From Emticicia agri (lineage in GTDB: Bacteria; Bacteroidota; Bacteroidia; Cytophagales; Spirosomataceae), in contig CAMAQF010000018.1 of NCBI GenBank assembly GCA_945860265.1, positions 1 to 53,227 on the forward strand: DNA of 53,227 nt, given 5' to 3'. Positions 19,801-27,923 of this stretch are shown piece by piece. Both the position numbers and the translations under genes were made by a program. Below the pieces are notes generated by a model that made no database searches, was not told where the DNA came from, and was given only the letters and a program-made list of their open reading frames with translations. Position 1 is the first letter of the stretch. Each line of letters opens with the position of its first letter.

Positions 19801-21360
19801 ATTACCATTTAGGTTTAAGTATAATTTACCGTCATCAATGTATAGTTCATACAAACTACCTTTTGATAAAACTGTTTGACGAGATTTGAGGTCAAAAGGA
19901 TGAAATAAAACTTCTACAGTAGATGTATCAGGAATATCATAGTTAGTCAGATTTCCATAAGATTTATCGGCGGCATTGAATTCAACTGCTGAATTGAAAT
20001 CAAAGTTTTTCATAGGGACTGCTCTAAAATTCTCCGATGTACTATAATTGATACCATCAATCATATAGAAGCCAGTTACATCACTGATACCCGCACTATA
20101 AACCTCTGGTTTATCGGATGAGAACTTTGCTCCACCATAGATAATGGCATTGGTTTGAATCGTGGTGTTATCGAACACTTTTTCTCCTATGCCTTCATCC
20201 ATTTTCCAGTATGAAATCAAGCCGGATTCTGTTTTTGATACCGAGCGGTTTTTGGTTGAATTTACTTCCGACTGAGTTAATGGACGATTGTAAATTCTGA
20301 CATCATCAATTTTTCCGCTAAAAAAACCGCTTGTACCTATTTTACTACCGATATTCATGTAGTTTTTGGTACGTGAAATAGTGGCAGGCTTTGTACCTAC
20401 AAAATTTCCATCAACCATCACTGACATTGCCGTACCATTATAAACCATCGTAACTTGATGCCATTCGTTAGGCAACTCAGGGTTATCAAGGTTTGGAATA
20501 ATGTATTTAAAGCTTTCACTACCAATACCGTTACCGATATGAAAAATATAACCTTTTCCTTCAGAACTATTGGTTGTCGTTATCCACCAGTTCTTATTCA
20601 AAGTGCTTCCCCAGTCAATGATACCCGATTCGTTGTTGCCATTCCCAATTTTTACATAGGCCGAAACGGTAAATTTATCGGTCGGAAACTCATCGTTATA
20701 AGTAATACAGAGTTTGTCATCTACACCATCAAACGCCATAGAGTTACCCGTGAGTGGCGTGAGGCGTACCTCCACACCTGGTACAGGGTTACCTGAGTTG
20801 GTTTCTACTTTTCCACTCACTACACCGTTGGGGTTGACGAAACCTACGGCTTTGCTTGGGCTACCAACACCGAATACGTTTTTGGCTACAATGCTATATT
20901 CATAAAATTCTCCTGCTTGAGTATTAAAATCAAGGAAATCTCTTACATCTTCGCCCAAATCAGCAATGAATGAGCCATCACGGTAGATAACAAAGCCCGT
21001 AGCTGCCGGAGAAAGAGGGTTTACATTCCAAGAGATTTTGACACGGTCTTTAAAATCTCCTTGAGTTGCTAACAATTGAGGTGGCTGTGGCGGTAAATAC
21101 CAAGGGCTATATATACCAAAGCCTGCTTGGTTTTTTTGTGATATCATATTTTGTGGCGAAACTAAGGGCTGACCTATCACCATATTCGATCTATTATATG
21201 CCGAATATGAATTTGTCACAGAACCGTAGTTCAAATATAACTCACCAAATATTTTACTATTTTCGTTTGGGTTACAGTATAAATCGGTTTGGGCAAAACT
21301 GGGTACATAAAATGCCAGCGTAATCCAAAAGATTACAATTTTTTTGTATATACTTTTCAT
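13804..21360 (-). CDS. giant multidomain secreted protein with FN3, LamG and Ig-like domains and 3-coathanger-like C-terminus
   Basis: About 2518 residues from the ATG at 21360, which begins the signal peptide MKSIYKKIVIFWITLAFYV; an in-frame ATG six codons earlier is also possible. In order: an FN3-like domain (about 85-175, KISWNVNPLSP...YSIVAKNVFG), a carboxypeptidase-regulatory-like strand (VSGKVETNSGNPVPGVEV), a first LamG/concanavalin-like domain (SMAFDGVDDKLCI...DDVRIYNRPL), a second LamG domain (VEFNAADKSYG...LIDEVAIYKTALP), many beta-sandwich repeats, a Big_5-like stretch (DEISITFNEPINC), two GWNW repeats and a C-terminus (GGNRIELKPGFETKSG) like that of its neighbour. LamG domains usually bind glycans or proteins. 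The gene follows the HxH-tip gene by about 40 bases. It probably builds a large cell-surface or secreted adhesive structure. Confidence 0.8.
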   Translation of the reverse strand: MKSIYKKIVIFWITLAFYVPSFAQTDLYCNPNENSKIFGELYLNYGSVTNSYSAYNRSNMVIGQPLVSPQNMISQKNQAGFGIYSPWYLPPQPPQLLATQGDFKDRVKISWNVNPLSPAATGFVIYRDGSFIADLGEDVRDFLDFNTQAGEFYEYSIVAKNVFGVGSPSKAVGFVNPNGVVSGKVETNSGNPVPGVEVRLTPLTGNSMAFDGVDDKLCITYNDEFPTDKFTVSAYVKIGNGNNESGIIDWGSTLNKNWWITTTNSSEGKGYIFHIGNGIGSESFKYIIPNLDNPELPNEWHQVTMVYNGTAMSVMVDGNFVGTKPATISRTKNYMNIGSKIGTSGFFSGKIDDVRIYNRPLTQSEVNSTKNRSVSKTESGLISYWKMDEGIGEKVFDNTTIQTNAIIYGGAKFSSDKPEVYSAGISDVTGFYMIDGINYSTSENFRAVPMKNFDFNSAVEFNAADKSYGNLTNYDIPDTSTVEVLFHPFDLKSRQTVLSKGSLYELYIDDGKLYLNLNGNLSDLGVIGAKYYHLAVAMDNTAGIAKIYLEGELAKSVSFTGESNWAVGNPWLLATNSTDAATGKFYTGLIDEVAIYKTALPQNEIQRHFVIGIPQDYTAALLYSLFDLNEGSDTKVYDYVATNWGASMPREGILTKANWSTNARRKESTPHEFEPNIRVVNINKSNTAVGSVDFRDVSTVNVSGYARFSNTFCFADSIDIYVNDQINFPPIRTDKFGKWSVDFEPGRTVKLSARYKDHKFSPGFFEIRKLQTPKAGIVFLDNTKRTIIGQVAGNDKCRKSIIPQGSRVIVKVATLDGCFERTETIINTDGKFIFKDLPARAFRVSVIEHSNSVIYNYFQNKGGIEVDLRDVTADTTDFIYVAPPVVEIEGIAANQCGIKTVGQGVNSKVKIKVFEQYDGGKCYVDGAKIHIDDPSTGSTTDTTLATGVLTYEHKFIPKNVNIIAPYETILTVTADVNSATDVETSKFVVLGARPRAGTFTSSSPEMPTFVLRDPPGDASYAVLEKGSTYCTSTSIIKTKENTQDAEAIISIGGTTSIGLGLAIESTNRLSIRAAGGGNQSWVNNTTQQTCITTTKVISTSPGDVVVGSKAGGDVYVGTSQNVIYGGADILNMDFDNCNLKLSTKITINDIRLKGDFYYSEKFVKEDVIPSLLLLASQPISVNPKRKQDSIAATLWKQYIAENAADKGDLIKTISFDAGAIYEEIYQNEATTETTSTFNDGGYVSAGISTELNFLGGFEGGFTFTHKINKEKTDFNSDVANTVITYHLEDNDSGDNFLINIHKGKKWQEGYIFDLKAGESMCPWEEGTRQRSSPELISIDGNTKVNVPANTAAVYQLQLGNSSPTNQAMNYDLSLDTGTNPDGAIVKVLGQPLTYPIRYRIDPGQSQIVTLTIDKGPVKYNYNDITILFESTCEVDLADARGGDAFVENYFSKKIKLAASFIEPCSKVDISSPLQDFVITPASGNKLSITLNEYDKSDVDLKLIRLQYRSIGGDGSWININETLKANLGDIFTIKEWDSSLLKDGPYEIRAVAECFNPTLVSGISTVIKGEVARTPPIVVGVPEPGDGTWDPGDEISITFNEPINCDKIVQADITANNTIGLYDATTNALVDASITCVGNKIVIVPNINPVFYENRTFRVIVSGKDYDDAMLVQNPNHQRAAIRDKAGNMIEKTIKWEFAVNQNNLEWIGTDIIETNEVLKPFSVKRQVRNRGGSIASFRMENVPSWLTITPSTGTLNPGQTADILITFQQDLLIGDYAETFNLVGSKGKEPMSIDYRVRCPQPNYMVDNPSQFESSMNIVARLSIFNKFSVDPSDVVVAKINGQIRGVGKVAYYRNIPAADPTIDGLTGKPKDESNRWLVFMTVFGDDADNDKPLEFHVWDGDKCNEYVEVINRINFQTGNLVGSPIAPDVIQVINVVKKCIPLNRGWNWVSFNLDLPEGNTVSNVLASLVNKPGTMIKSEDFSAKYYGSPLNGWRGGLINITPQKRYMINVSQKDTICIKGSPYLTDEFPITISPGWNWVGYVPSTGMTVTQAFQGLTPLNGDIIKSQTLFAQYVAGIGWIGNLSFLEPLKGYLLKISNSGTLVYPTGTTNKPIKEISPTALAVQAAQEAPMTFDFTKYQLTMNLIGKVNGLTIDADDELRAYINGQLVGVNKSIAYSKERLFFQTIYFEDESNINFKLYKADRKKEYTLNRMIPFKSETLEGLVEAPILFDLESANLLPITIDIKDQSIWQPFKIFPTVSIPTSVSGQSTACGSFTFNSVIPISTENKPVCVSQTGFEGNMTGVMKINYNERSTFVSSNDVLSFVNPATNLTVGCASFDSQSSVFNITVKGGVTSTETPIDVKYYSNAMKKTFVVKSGITYKNNKELGDYIIPAPLDISPLSITNNNGVITAVLRDTSWTGKYCVDVFALNCPNFGDGQTTFCFQRLKQGACLDVVVRNVTEGNNDVVKAVSISSKVIVNSGIRLEYKGGNRIELKPGFETKSGTVFTGKIEGCSN

Positions 21361-21399
21361 AAGAATTTGTTTTAACATTAACTCAATTTTCTTATTTCG

Positions 21400-22356
21400 T
21401 CAATTAATTCTGATATATACATAAAAATTCATGTTTTTAGGGCGAGTCTCGGTGACTCCGGTATCACTTGTTGTACCACTCGCAGAACCTGAAAGGCTTA
21501 CATAATGTTGGTGAGAACCAGCGTCAGCGGTTGTGAGCGTTTGGCCTGCACCATATCCTATGCTGTTTGCCGCAGCACCAGTTTGACTTTTATTAGTTGC
21601 AACAAAGTAGTTATCTGTGTAAGTATGGTTATGTTCACCATCGGAAGTTGTATATCCAGAGACAGAGACAGATGCAGAATAGCTATGGTTATGGGTTTTA
21701 TTATCATCTCCTTGTACCGTTGCAATCGTAGAGCTTTTAGTTCTGTCAGGATCATTAGTTGAAGTTTCAGTCTCTTGAGCTCTAATAAATAACCCACCAC
21801 CATCAGGCACATTGCTTCCACCAATAATTCCAGCTAATTTAGAACCAACCATGCTTCCCCCATCCATCGGCACCCAACAATTCCCGTTAACTGCTGCAAA
21901 TTGTGTAGGATTCAAGATTGAATATTTAACATCACCAACAGCACCCGAACAAACAACTTCTTGTGCTTTGGGAGACCCAAGTGAATAAGGGGCAAAAGTA
22001 AGCTCAGTGCGTGGAGTAAGCTCTGTGCCTTGTACGGTTACGCCAACAAAATAGGTACTGGCTCCCCAATTAAGGTTTTCGAGCGTTACAGTTTTACCAA
22101 GATGTGTGCTATATACGCCACCAAATATATTTAGCGTCTGACTTTCTGTCCAGGCGGCTGTGCCTCCTGATTCTTGGGTATAAAGTTTAAATATTATGTC
22201 CTGGCTGCCATCGGCTACAGCTTTTCCATTGGCATCTTTTAAGAAACCTTGGAGTGAAATTTTCTTAGCTTGCTGACCTGAAACATCAAAACAAGCAATT
22301 ATGAGCATAATTAAAGTACAATGGATGAACTTTGAAAGGCTAAAAGAATTTTTCAT
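21400..22356 (-). CDS. secreted protein with phage tail-fibre-tip-like HxH region
   Basis: 318 residues with an N-terminal signal (about 1-27). Residues about 30-135 form a beta-rich domain (SLQGFLKDANGKAVADGSQDI, then TELTPRTELTFAPYSLGS) often seen in bacterial proteins annotated as tail-fibre-like. After GNCWVPMDGG comes a collar-like segment, then a Gly/Ser/Thr-rich rod holding three HxH pairs (HNH, HNH, HQH) and ending ETRPKNMNFYVYIRIN. In phage T4 long-tail-fibre tips, HxH pairs bind iron along a needle-like trimer; the same fold is likely here, which is an inference. There are no other phage genes nearby, so this looks like a domesticated host surface protein. It is the first gene of the surface operon. 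Confidence 0.7.
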   Translation of the reverse strand: MKNSFSLSKFIHCTLIMLIIACFDVSGQQAKKISLQGFLKDANGKAVADGSQDIIFKLYTQESGGTAAWTESQTLNIFGGVYSTHLGKTVTLENLNWGASTYFVGVTVQGTELTPRTELTFAPYSLGSPKAQEVVCSGAVGDVKYSILNPTQFAAVNGNCWVPMDGGSMVGSKLAGIIGGSNVPDGGGLFIRAQETETSTNDPDRTKSSTIATVQGDDNKTHNHSYSASVSVSGYTTSDGEHNHTYTDNYFVATNKSQTGAAANSIGYGAGQTLTTADAGSHQHYVSLSGSASGTTSDTGVTETRPKNMNFYVYIRIN

Positions 22357-23268
22357 TTTATCAAAAATTTATTTTTAAAGGCGACTAACTGTATAGGTAA
22401 ATATTAAAAATTTATTTATTAATGGATGATTCGGTGATATTGGATATAACTTTATCAATTTTTTGTTTTAGCTTGACTTATCATTAGATTCTTAATGTGT
22501 GTATTTGTGACTTGAATGTAGCATTTATAAAATACTGTTTTTAAAAAAAAAGTAATTTATGTACAATCTATACTTTAAATTTTGGGTATAGTTATAACTA
22601 AAAGTATGTCAGTTAAAAAACGTCATCAGTTTACTAAAAAGTTGGGTAGAAATAAATTTTTAGGCGTTCAAGGTTTTATTTAGTTGAACATTAGGAAGTT
22701 TAATAATTTTTCTATTTAAATTAGTTGATTTTAGATTTTTTTTTCTAAATTAATAATCAATGATTTAAAATAATATAATTATCGTTAAGTGGTAGTATAA
22801 AGACGTTCAATGGACATTTTTGTATGTTTCTTTCATAGTATTGACAGTTTCAAGTTAAGTTGAATACACTGGTTTTCTAGTCAGATTAGGAAACCTTGTT
22901 TTATTTTTGCGATGTTACCACTTCGCCTCTGATAATCAAAAGATTGTGGAGCCTGCTTTTTTGCTCTGTTATCTCATGCTTTAACTTTCAATTATTTTAA
23001 TCTATCATTTTGGTGGATTTTATTTGAAACTGGAATTTATAAAGCAAAAAACAAACTAATTTATAAGTTTTTATACACTGTTTATTACTCTTACCTGTTT
23101 AAGGCCTTTCAAATAACTGGATTCTAAAGTTAAAAATAATCAATTTATTTTTTATAATTCGCCCAAAAAGTATTATTTTTTAGCATTATATCAATAGATA
23201 ATAGGACTTAGATTATATACTTTTGTTTAATCTTTAAGCCATATTTCTAAAACTTTATAATCTGAATC
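22357..23268. other. 912-base AT-rich intergenic region between divergent operons
   Basis: No reading frame with recognisable protein features was found on either strand. The region separates the leftward surface operon from the rightward aldarate operon, so it must hold both promoters. A TATTTTTG box occurs at 22902-22909 on the plus strand, and the better-placed TACTTTTG is just before the permease gene. The middle (about 22860-22985) is slightly less AT-rich and could be an old gene or insertion-element remnant, but nothing definite was recognised. Confidence 0.5.
23218..23225 (+). promoter_or_regulatory. -7 promoter box for the aldarate operon
   Basis: TACTTTTG fits the Bacteroidota TAnnTTTG consensus and lies 43 bases before the permease ATG. 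No clear -33 TTG is seen, so strength is uncertain and an activator may be needed. Confidence 0.4.
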
Positions 23269-24714
23269 ATGTCAGACCCTATTTTAATTCTTCTCATTGG
23301 CGTTGTTATAGTTATTGGCGGTATCATTGGCTTCAAACTGCATCCTTTCTTAGCTTTATTGTTGGCAGCTTTAGTTGTATCACTGCTTACACCTGTCGAA
23401 TTTGTTGAGCAATTTTATTTATCAAAAGGAGCAACAGCAATTGATGCTTACAAGCAAGCCCACAAGAGTATTGGCGAACGCATAGGAATAGAATTTGGGA
23501 ATACGTGTGCAAAAATTGGCATTTTGATTGCCATGGCGGCAATCATTGGCAAAGCAATGCTTGATAGTGGTGCTGCCGAAAAAATTATCAGAGCGATGCT
23601 CAAAATTACGGGTGAAAAAAATGCTCCTATCGGTTTTATTTTGAGTAGTTTTTTTCTTACGATTCCTGTTTTTGTAGATACCGTTATTTTCTTGATGATG
23701 CCATTGGCAAAAGCAATGGGAATGCGATTAAAGAAAAATTATTTACTACTCGCACTTTCTGTAATTGCTGGGGCCGTGATGGCAAATTCCTACGTTCCAC
23801 CTTCGCCTGGCCCATTGTATTTGGTAAGTGCTATGAACGTGCCGATTGGACTTATGATGGTTTGCGGTTCGCTTCTTGGACTTTGTACCATCTCTATCGG
23901 CTATCTGATAGCGGTTTACCTAAACAAAAAATTTGATATTCCCCTACGTGATTCGCCAGATGCTCGTTTAGAAGATATCAAAGCCATTGCCGAAAAAAAT
24001 GATAAGGATTTACCTTCTTTAGCTTGGGCTTTGCTTCCTGCGGTTTTTCCATTAGTGACTATTTGTATTCGTTCAGCTTTTGAAGCTTTCGTAAAAACCA
24101 AAGAGCCTTTAACCGATTTTTCATTAATAAATCATTTAATTGATGTTATTCTTTTCTTTGGGGATAAAAATATTGCTTTGTTGATGGGTGCAATTTTTGC
24201 ACTGTTAGTATTATCAAATCAGAAAAAAACTACTAAAGATAAGCTAACTGCATTCGTACAGACTGCACTAATGAGTGGAGGCGGAATCATTCTAATTACA
24301 GCCGCAGGTGGTGCATTTGGCGGAATGTTACAGCAAACGGGTATCAGTACTCGCATTGCCGATTTAACAAAAGATTACCAAATGGCATTGATTCCATTAG
24401 CATTTTTTATTACAATGGTTGTTCGCACTGCACAAGGCTCGGCAACGGTTGCCTTGATTACTGCTTCTGGAATTTTGGCAGGAATGGCACAAAATGCGAA
24501 CTTAGGTTTTCATCCAGTATATCTGTGTTTGGCAATCGGAAGTGGAGCAAAACTAATCCCGTGGATGAACGACGCAGGTTTTTGGATTATGTGTAAAACT
24601 TCAAACCTTACTGAGCAAGAAGCACTTAAAACAATTGCCCCAATGCAAAGTTTGATGGGCTTAGCTGGAGTGATTTTGACAATGATAGCCGCTTGGGTTT
24701 TTCCAATGGTTTAA
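23269..24714 (+). CDS. GntP-family sugar-acid:proton symporter
   Basis: 481 residues, about 12 hydrophobic helices, starting MSDPILILLIGVVIVIGGII. The GntP family (gluconate, glucarate and related acids with protons) is recognised from the early KLHPFLALLLAALVVSLL stretch, the NSYVPPSPGPLYL loop, and the late TAQGSATVALITASG and NDAGFWI regions. It sits in the inner membrane. Being first in an operon with galactarate and glucarate dehydratases, it most likely brings in galactarate or glucarate rather than gluconate. The gap to the next gene is 169 bases of low-complexity DNA without a clear terminator, so co-transcription is likely. Confidence 0.88.
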   Translation: MSDPILILLIGVVIVIGGIIGFKLHPFLALLLAALVVSLLTPVEFVEQFYLSKGATAIDAYKQAHKSIGERIGIEFGNTCAKIGILIAMAAIIGKAMLDSGAAEKIIRAMLKITGEKNAPIGFILSSFFLTIPVFVDTVIFLMMPLAKAMGMRLKKNYLLLALSVIAGAVMANSYVPPSPGPLYLVSAMNVPIGLMMVCGSLLGLCTISIGYLIAVYLNKKFDIPLRDSPDARLEDIKAIAEKNDKDLPSLAWALLPAVFPLVTICIRSAFEAFVKTKEPLTDFSLINHLIDVILFFGDKNIALLMGAIFALLVLSNQKKTTKDKLTAFVQTALMSGGGIILITAAGGAFGGMLQQTGISTRIADLTKDYQMALIPLAFFITMVVRTAQGSATVALITASGILAGMAQNANLGFHPVYLCLAIGSGAKLIPWMNDAGFWIMCKTSNLTEQEALKTIAPMQSLMGLAGVILTMIAAWVFPMV

Positions 24715-24883
24715 TTGTTAAATTTTGATTGGAAAACTAATTATTTGTTTTTTTGGTGGCTGGTTGGTTATTTTCTTAGTAACCTTTAGTTTTTAATGGA
24801 CAATTAACCTTTCATTGGAAAAAAGTTAATAATAAAAAAAAGTTTACCAGTTGCCAATCCACCACTAAACAATAAACATTTAG

Positions 24884-26428
24884 ATGATTAAAAATATAGT
24901 CATAAAAACAAACCCAAACGACAACGTAGCCATCGTAGCCAATCACGCAGGACTAAAACGAGGTGCAATTGTATTGACTGGAATTGTACTGGAAGAGGAT
25001 ATTCCGATGGGGCATAAAGTTTGTTTACAAACTTTAAATGTGGGCGATGCTGTGATTCGTTATGGACAAACCATTGGTTTTGCGAATAAAATAATCGAAA
25101 AAGGAAGTTGGATAAATGAAAGTAATATCAGCTTACCTCAACCACCTAATTTGGAGGAAATCCCTTATTTAAAAAGTGAATTTTCAACTCCCAAACCTCT
25201 TGAGGGTTACACTTTTAAAGGCTATCGAAATCTCGATGGAAGCGTAGGCACAAAAAATCTTCTGGGTATTACCACCAGTGTTCAATGTGTAGCTGGAATC
25301 ACAAATTTTATTGAAAATAAAATCAGGAAAGAGTTACTACCACTTTACCCAAATGTGGATGAAGTGGTAGCTTTTAATCATAGTTATGGATGTGGAATTG
25401 CGATAGATGCACCTGCGGCCATTATACCGATTCGTACAATTAAACACATTGCCCAAAACCCAAATTTTGGTGGAGAAATAATGATTATTGGGTTGGGTTG
25501 TGAAAAATTAAGACCAGAGAGATTACTTCCAGATGCTTATAACCAATTTTCAATAAACAGTAGCCAATCTTCTATTTTATACCTCCAAGATGAATCTTTC
25601 GAAGGTTTCTACGAAATGGTTGATGGTATTATGGAAATGGCCGAAAGGCATCTCAAAAAACTTAATCAACGAAAAAGAGAAACTTGCTCAGTGGCTGATT
25701 TAGTTGTAGGAATGCAATGCGGAGGAAGCGATGCTTTTTCTGGTTTAACAGGAAATCCAGTTTCTGGTTTTGCCGCTGATTTGATTGTGAAAGCAGGTGG
25801 GACGGTGTTTTTCTCCGAAGTTACCGAAGTACGTGATGCAGTACATTTGCTTGTTCCTCGTTGTGAAAGTGAAGAAGTTGCTCAAAAACTCAAAGACGAA
25901 ATGGCTTGGTACGATAATTATCTAAATCAAGGAAATGCCGATAGAAGTGCCAACACAACCCCCGGAAATAAAGGCGGCGGATTAAGCAATATTGTAGAAA
26001 AAGCCCTTGGTTCGATTGTAAAGTCTGGTACAAGTCCGATTGTAGATGTAATTTCACCAGGGGAAAAAATTCTTAAAAAAGGATTAAATTTTGTGGCAAC
26101 CCCCGCAAGTGATTTTGTTTGTGGAACACTCCAATTGGCGGCTGGGATGAATATGCACGTATTCATTACAGGTCGTGGTACGCCTTATGGACTAAACATG
26201 GTTCCTGTTATAAAAGTAAGTTCAAACACAAAATTGGCTAATCGTTGGCATGATTTAATAGATTTTGATGCTGGCCCAGTCGCTTTCGGACAAAAAACTA
26301 TCGAAGAAATGGGTTGGGAATTGTTCCATCTAATTCTCGAAATTGCCAGCGGAAACAAAAAAGTAGCCACTGATAAACTGGGGCTTTATAATGATTTGGT
26401 GCTTTTTAATCCTGGGCCATTGACGTAA
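24884..26428 (+). CDS. garD: galactarate dehydratase-like enzyme (UxaA/GarD family)
   Basis: 514 residues. An N-terminal SAF-like domain (about 1-85, with [11 protein letters not shown] and GHKVCLQ) is followed by the conserved hinge [13 protein letters not shown] and the catalytic part, with [17 protein letters not shown] and [14 protein letters not shown]. The [12 protein letters not shown] and NPNFGGE stretch is very close to what is known of GarD and less like altronate dehydratases. GarD removes water from galactarate (mucate) to give 5-dehydro-4-deoxy-glucarate and is usually iron-dependent. That product is also formed by the next enzyme, so the two share the downstream step. Length fits GarD (about 520). 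Altronate dehydratase activity is the main alternative. Confidence 0.85.
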   Translation: MIKNIVIKTNPNDNVAIVANHAGLKRGAIVLTGIVLEEDIPMGHKVCLQTLNVGDAVIRYGQTIGFANKIIEKGSWINESNISLPQPPNLEEIPYLKSEFSTPKPLEGYTFKGYRNLDGSVGTKNLLGITTSVQCVAGITNFIENKIRKELLPLYPNVDEVVAFNHSYGCGIAIDAPAAIIPIRTIKHIAQNPNFGGEIMIIGLGCEKLRPERLLPDAYNQFSINSSQSSILYLQDESFEGFYEMVDGIMEMAERHLKKLNQRKRETCSVADLVVGMQCGGSDAFSGLTGNPVSGFAADLIVKAGGTVFFSEVTEVRDAVHLLVPRCESEEVAQKLKDEMAWYDNYLNQGNADRSANTTPGNKGGGLSNIVEKALGSIVKSGTSPIVDVISPGEKILKKGLNFVATPASDFVCGTLQLAAGMNMHVFITGRGTPYGLNMVPVIKVSSNTKLANRWHDLIDFDAGPVAFGQKTIEEMGWELFHLILEIASGNKKVATDKLGLYNDLVLFNPGPLT

Positions 26429-26522
26429 TTTAGTTATAGAGTATTAGTTATTTATGGACTAGTTTATTAGTTAATTCACAAAATATAAATATGAATTTTA
26501 CATATTTAGAAATCTAAAAACA

Positions 26523-27818
26523 ATGAAATTTCCAAAAATCAAAGAATTCCACATTACTCCCATTGCGGTTGTTGACCCTCCATTACTCAATGCTGCTGGG
26601 CTTCACGCACCTTATGCTTTGCGTACTGTTGTAGAACTCATAACCGATGACGGTATTAGTGGTGTGAGTGAAATACCAGGTAATATCGAAATAGATAAAG
26701 CCCTCGAAAAAAGTCGTCAATTTATTATTGGACAAGACCCATTTCAGTTAAATAAAATCAGAGATATTTTATCGGCGAACTTTGATTCAGAAGATACCAT
26801 CAAAAGAGGTGATACTCCGTGGGACCAACGAACTTTGGTGCATATTTTTAGTTCGATTGAGGTAGCTTGTTTGGACATTGTTGGTAAAATCGTCAATCGT
26901 CCAGTAGTTGATTTATTGGGCGGAAAACGCCGTGACAGCGTGCCATTTTCGGCGTATCTTTTTTATAAATATGAAGGTGCGGGTGGCGAACTGGAATTCC
27001 GAACAGACCCCAATGCTACAGGTTGGGATGCTGCTCGACAAGCAAGTGCATTGAATCCGGCAGAGATTGTTGCACAGGCAAAAGCCATGTGCAAAGCATT
27101 TGGTTTTCAGTCGATTAAGCTAAAAGGTGGTGTTTTTGAACCACGCCAAGAAGTGGATGCGATTTTTGCCTTACACAAAGCTTTTGGAAAAAACACACCG
27201 TTAAGAATCGACCCAAATGCACTTTGGACTGTTGAAACCTCAATAAAATATGGCAAAGAAATGGAAGGCATCATTGAATATTTGGAAGACCCATGTCGTG
27301 GACAAGAAAATATGGCTGCTGTAAGAAAATCGTTAAAAACTCCATTGGCAACCAATATGTGTACAACCTCATTTGCACATATTCCACGAAGTTATTCTTT
27401 AGGTGCAGAGGACATTATTTTATCTGACCACCATTTTTGGGGTGGCTTGCAGGATTCTATGAAATTAGCAGCTATTTGTCAAACTTTAGGTCGTGATTTG
27501 TCGATGCATTCTAATTCTCATTTGGGAATTTCGTTAGCAGCAATGGTGCATTTGGGTGCAGCCATTCCTAACTTCAAATATGCATTAGATACGCATTATC
27601 CATGGCAATCTGATGAAATTATTGTTGGCGGACGAATGAAATTTGAAGATGGAGCAGTCGCTGTTCCAACAGGCCCAGGTTTAGGCGTTGAACTCGACCG
27701 AGTAGCTTTAGCAAAACTCCACGAAAATTACAAAAAATGCGGTCTAACCAAACGAAACGACGAAATAGAAATGCAGAAAGTACAACCAGATTGGAAATTT
27801 AAAGCAACGAGATGGTAG
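26523..27818 (+). CDS. gudD: glucarate dehydratase-like enolase-superfamily enzyme
   Basis: 431 residues with the full active-site set of the glucarate dehydratase branch: the K-x-K pair in SIKLKGG (Lys199/Lys201), metal ligands Asp230 (LRIDPNALW), Glu255 (YLEDP) and Asn278 (ATNMC), and the Asp302/His329 dyad (SDHHF; SMHSNSH). Spacing agrees with the well-studied E. coli enzyme within a few residues. The N-terminal capping domain has GLHAPYALRTV. It dehydrates D-glucarate (and often L-idarate) to 5-dehydro-4-deoxy-glucarate in the cytoplasm, using magnesium. It follows the galactarate dehydratase gene with a short gap and precedes the gene for the next step. Confidence 0.9.
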   Translation: MKFPKIKEFHITPIAVVDPPLLNAAGLHAPYALRTVVELITDDGISGVSEIPGNIEIDKALEKSRQFIIGQDPFQLNKIRDILSANFDSEDTIKRGDTPWDQRTLVHIFSSIEVACLDIVGKIVNRPVVDLLGGKRRDSVPFSAYLFYKYEGAGGELEFRTDPNATGWDAARQASALNPAEIVAQAKAMCKAFGFQSIKLKGGVFEPRQEVDAIFALHKAFGKNTPLRIDPNALWTVETSIKYGKEMEGIIEYLEDPCRGQENMAAVRKSLKTPLATNMCTTSFAHIPRSYSLGAEDIILSDHHFWGGLQDSMKLAAICQTLGRDLSMHSNSHLGISLAAMVHLGAAIPNFKYALDTHYPWQSDEIIVGGRMKFEDGAVAVPTGPGLGVELDRVALAKLHENYKKCGLTKRNDEIEMQKVQPDWKFKATRW

Positions 27819-27923
27819 GTCAGCTATTGATTACTGGAAAACTGGCTATTTGTAAATACTTTACAAATAAGAAATAATAATACCAGTAACAAATTCCTCA
27901 AAAAAAAATATAGAATTAAAAAT

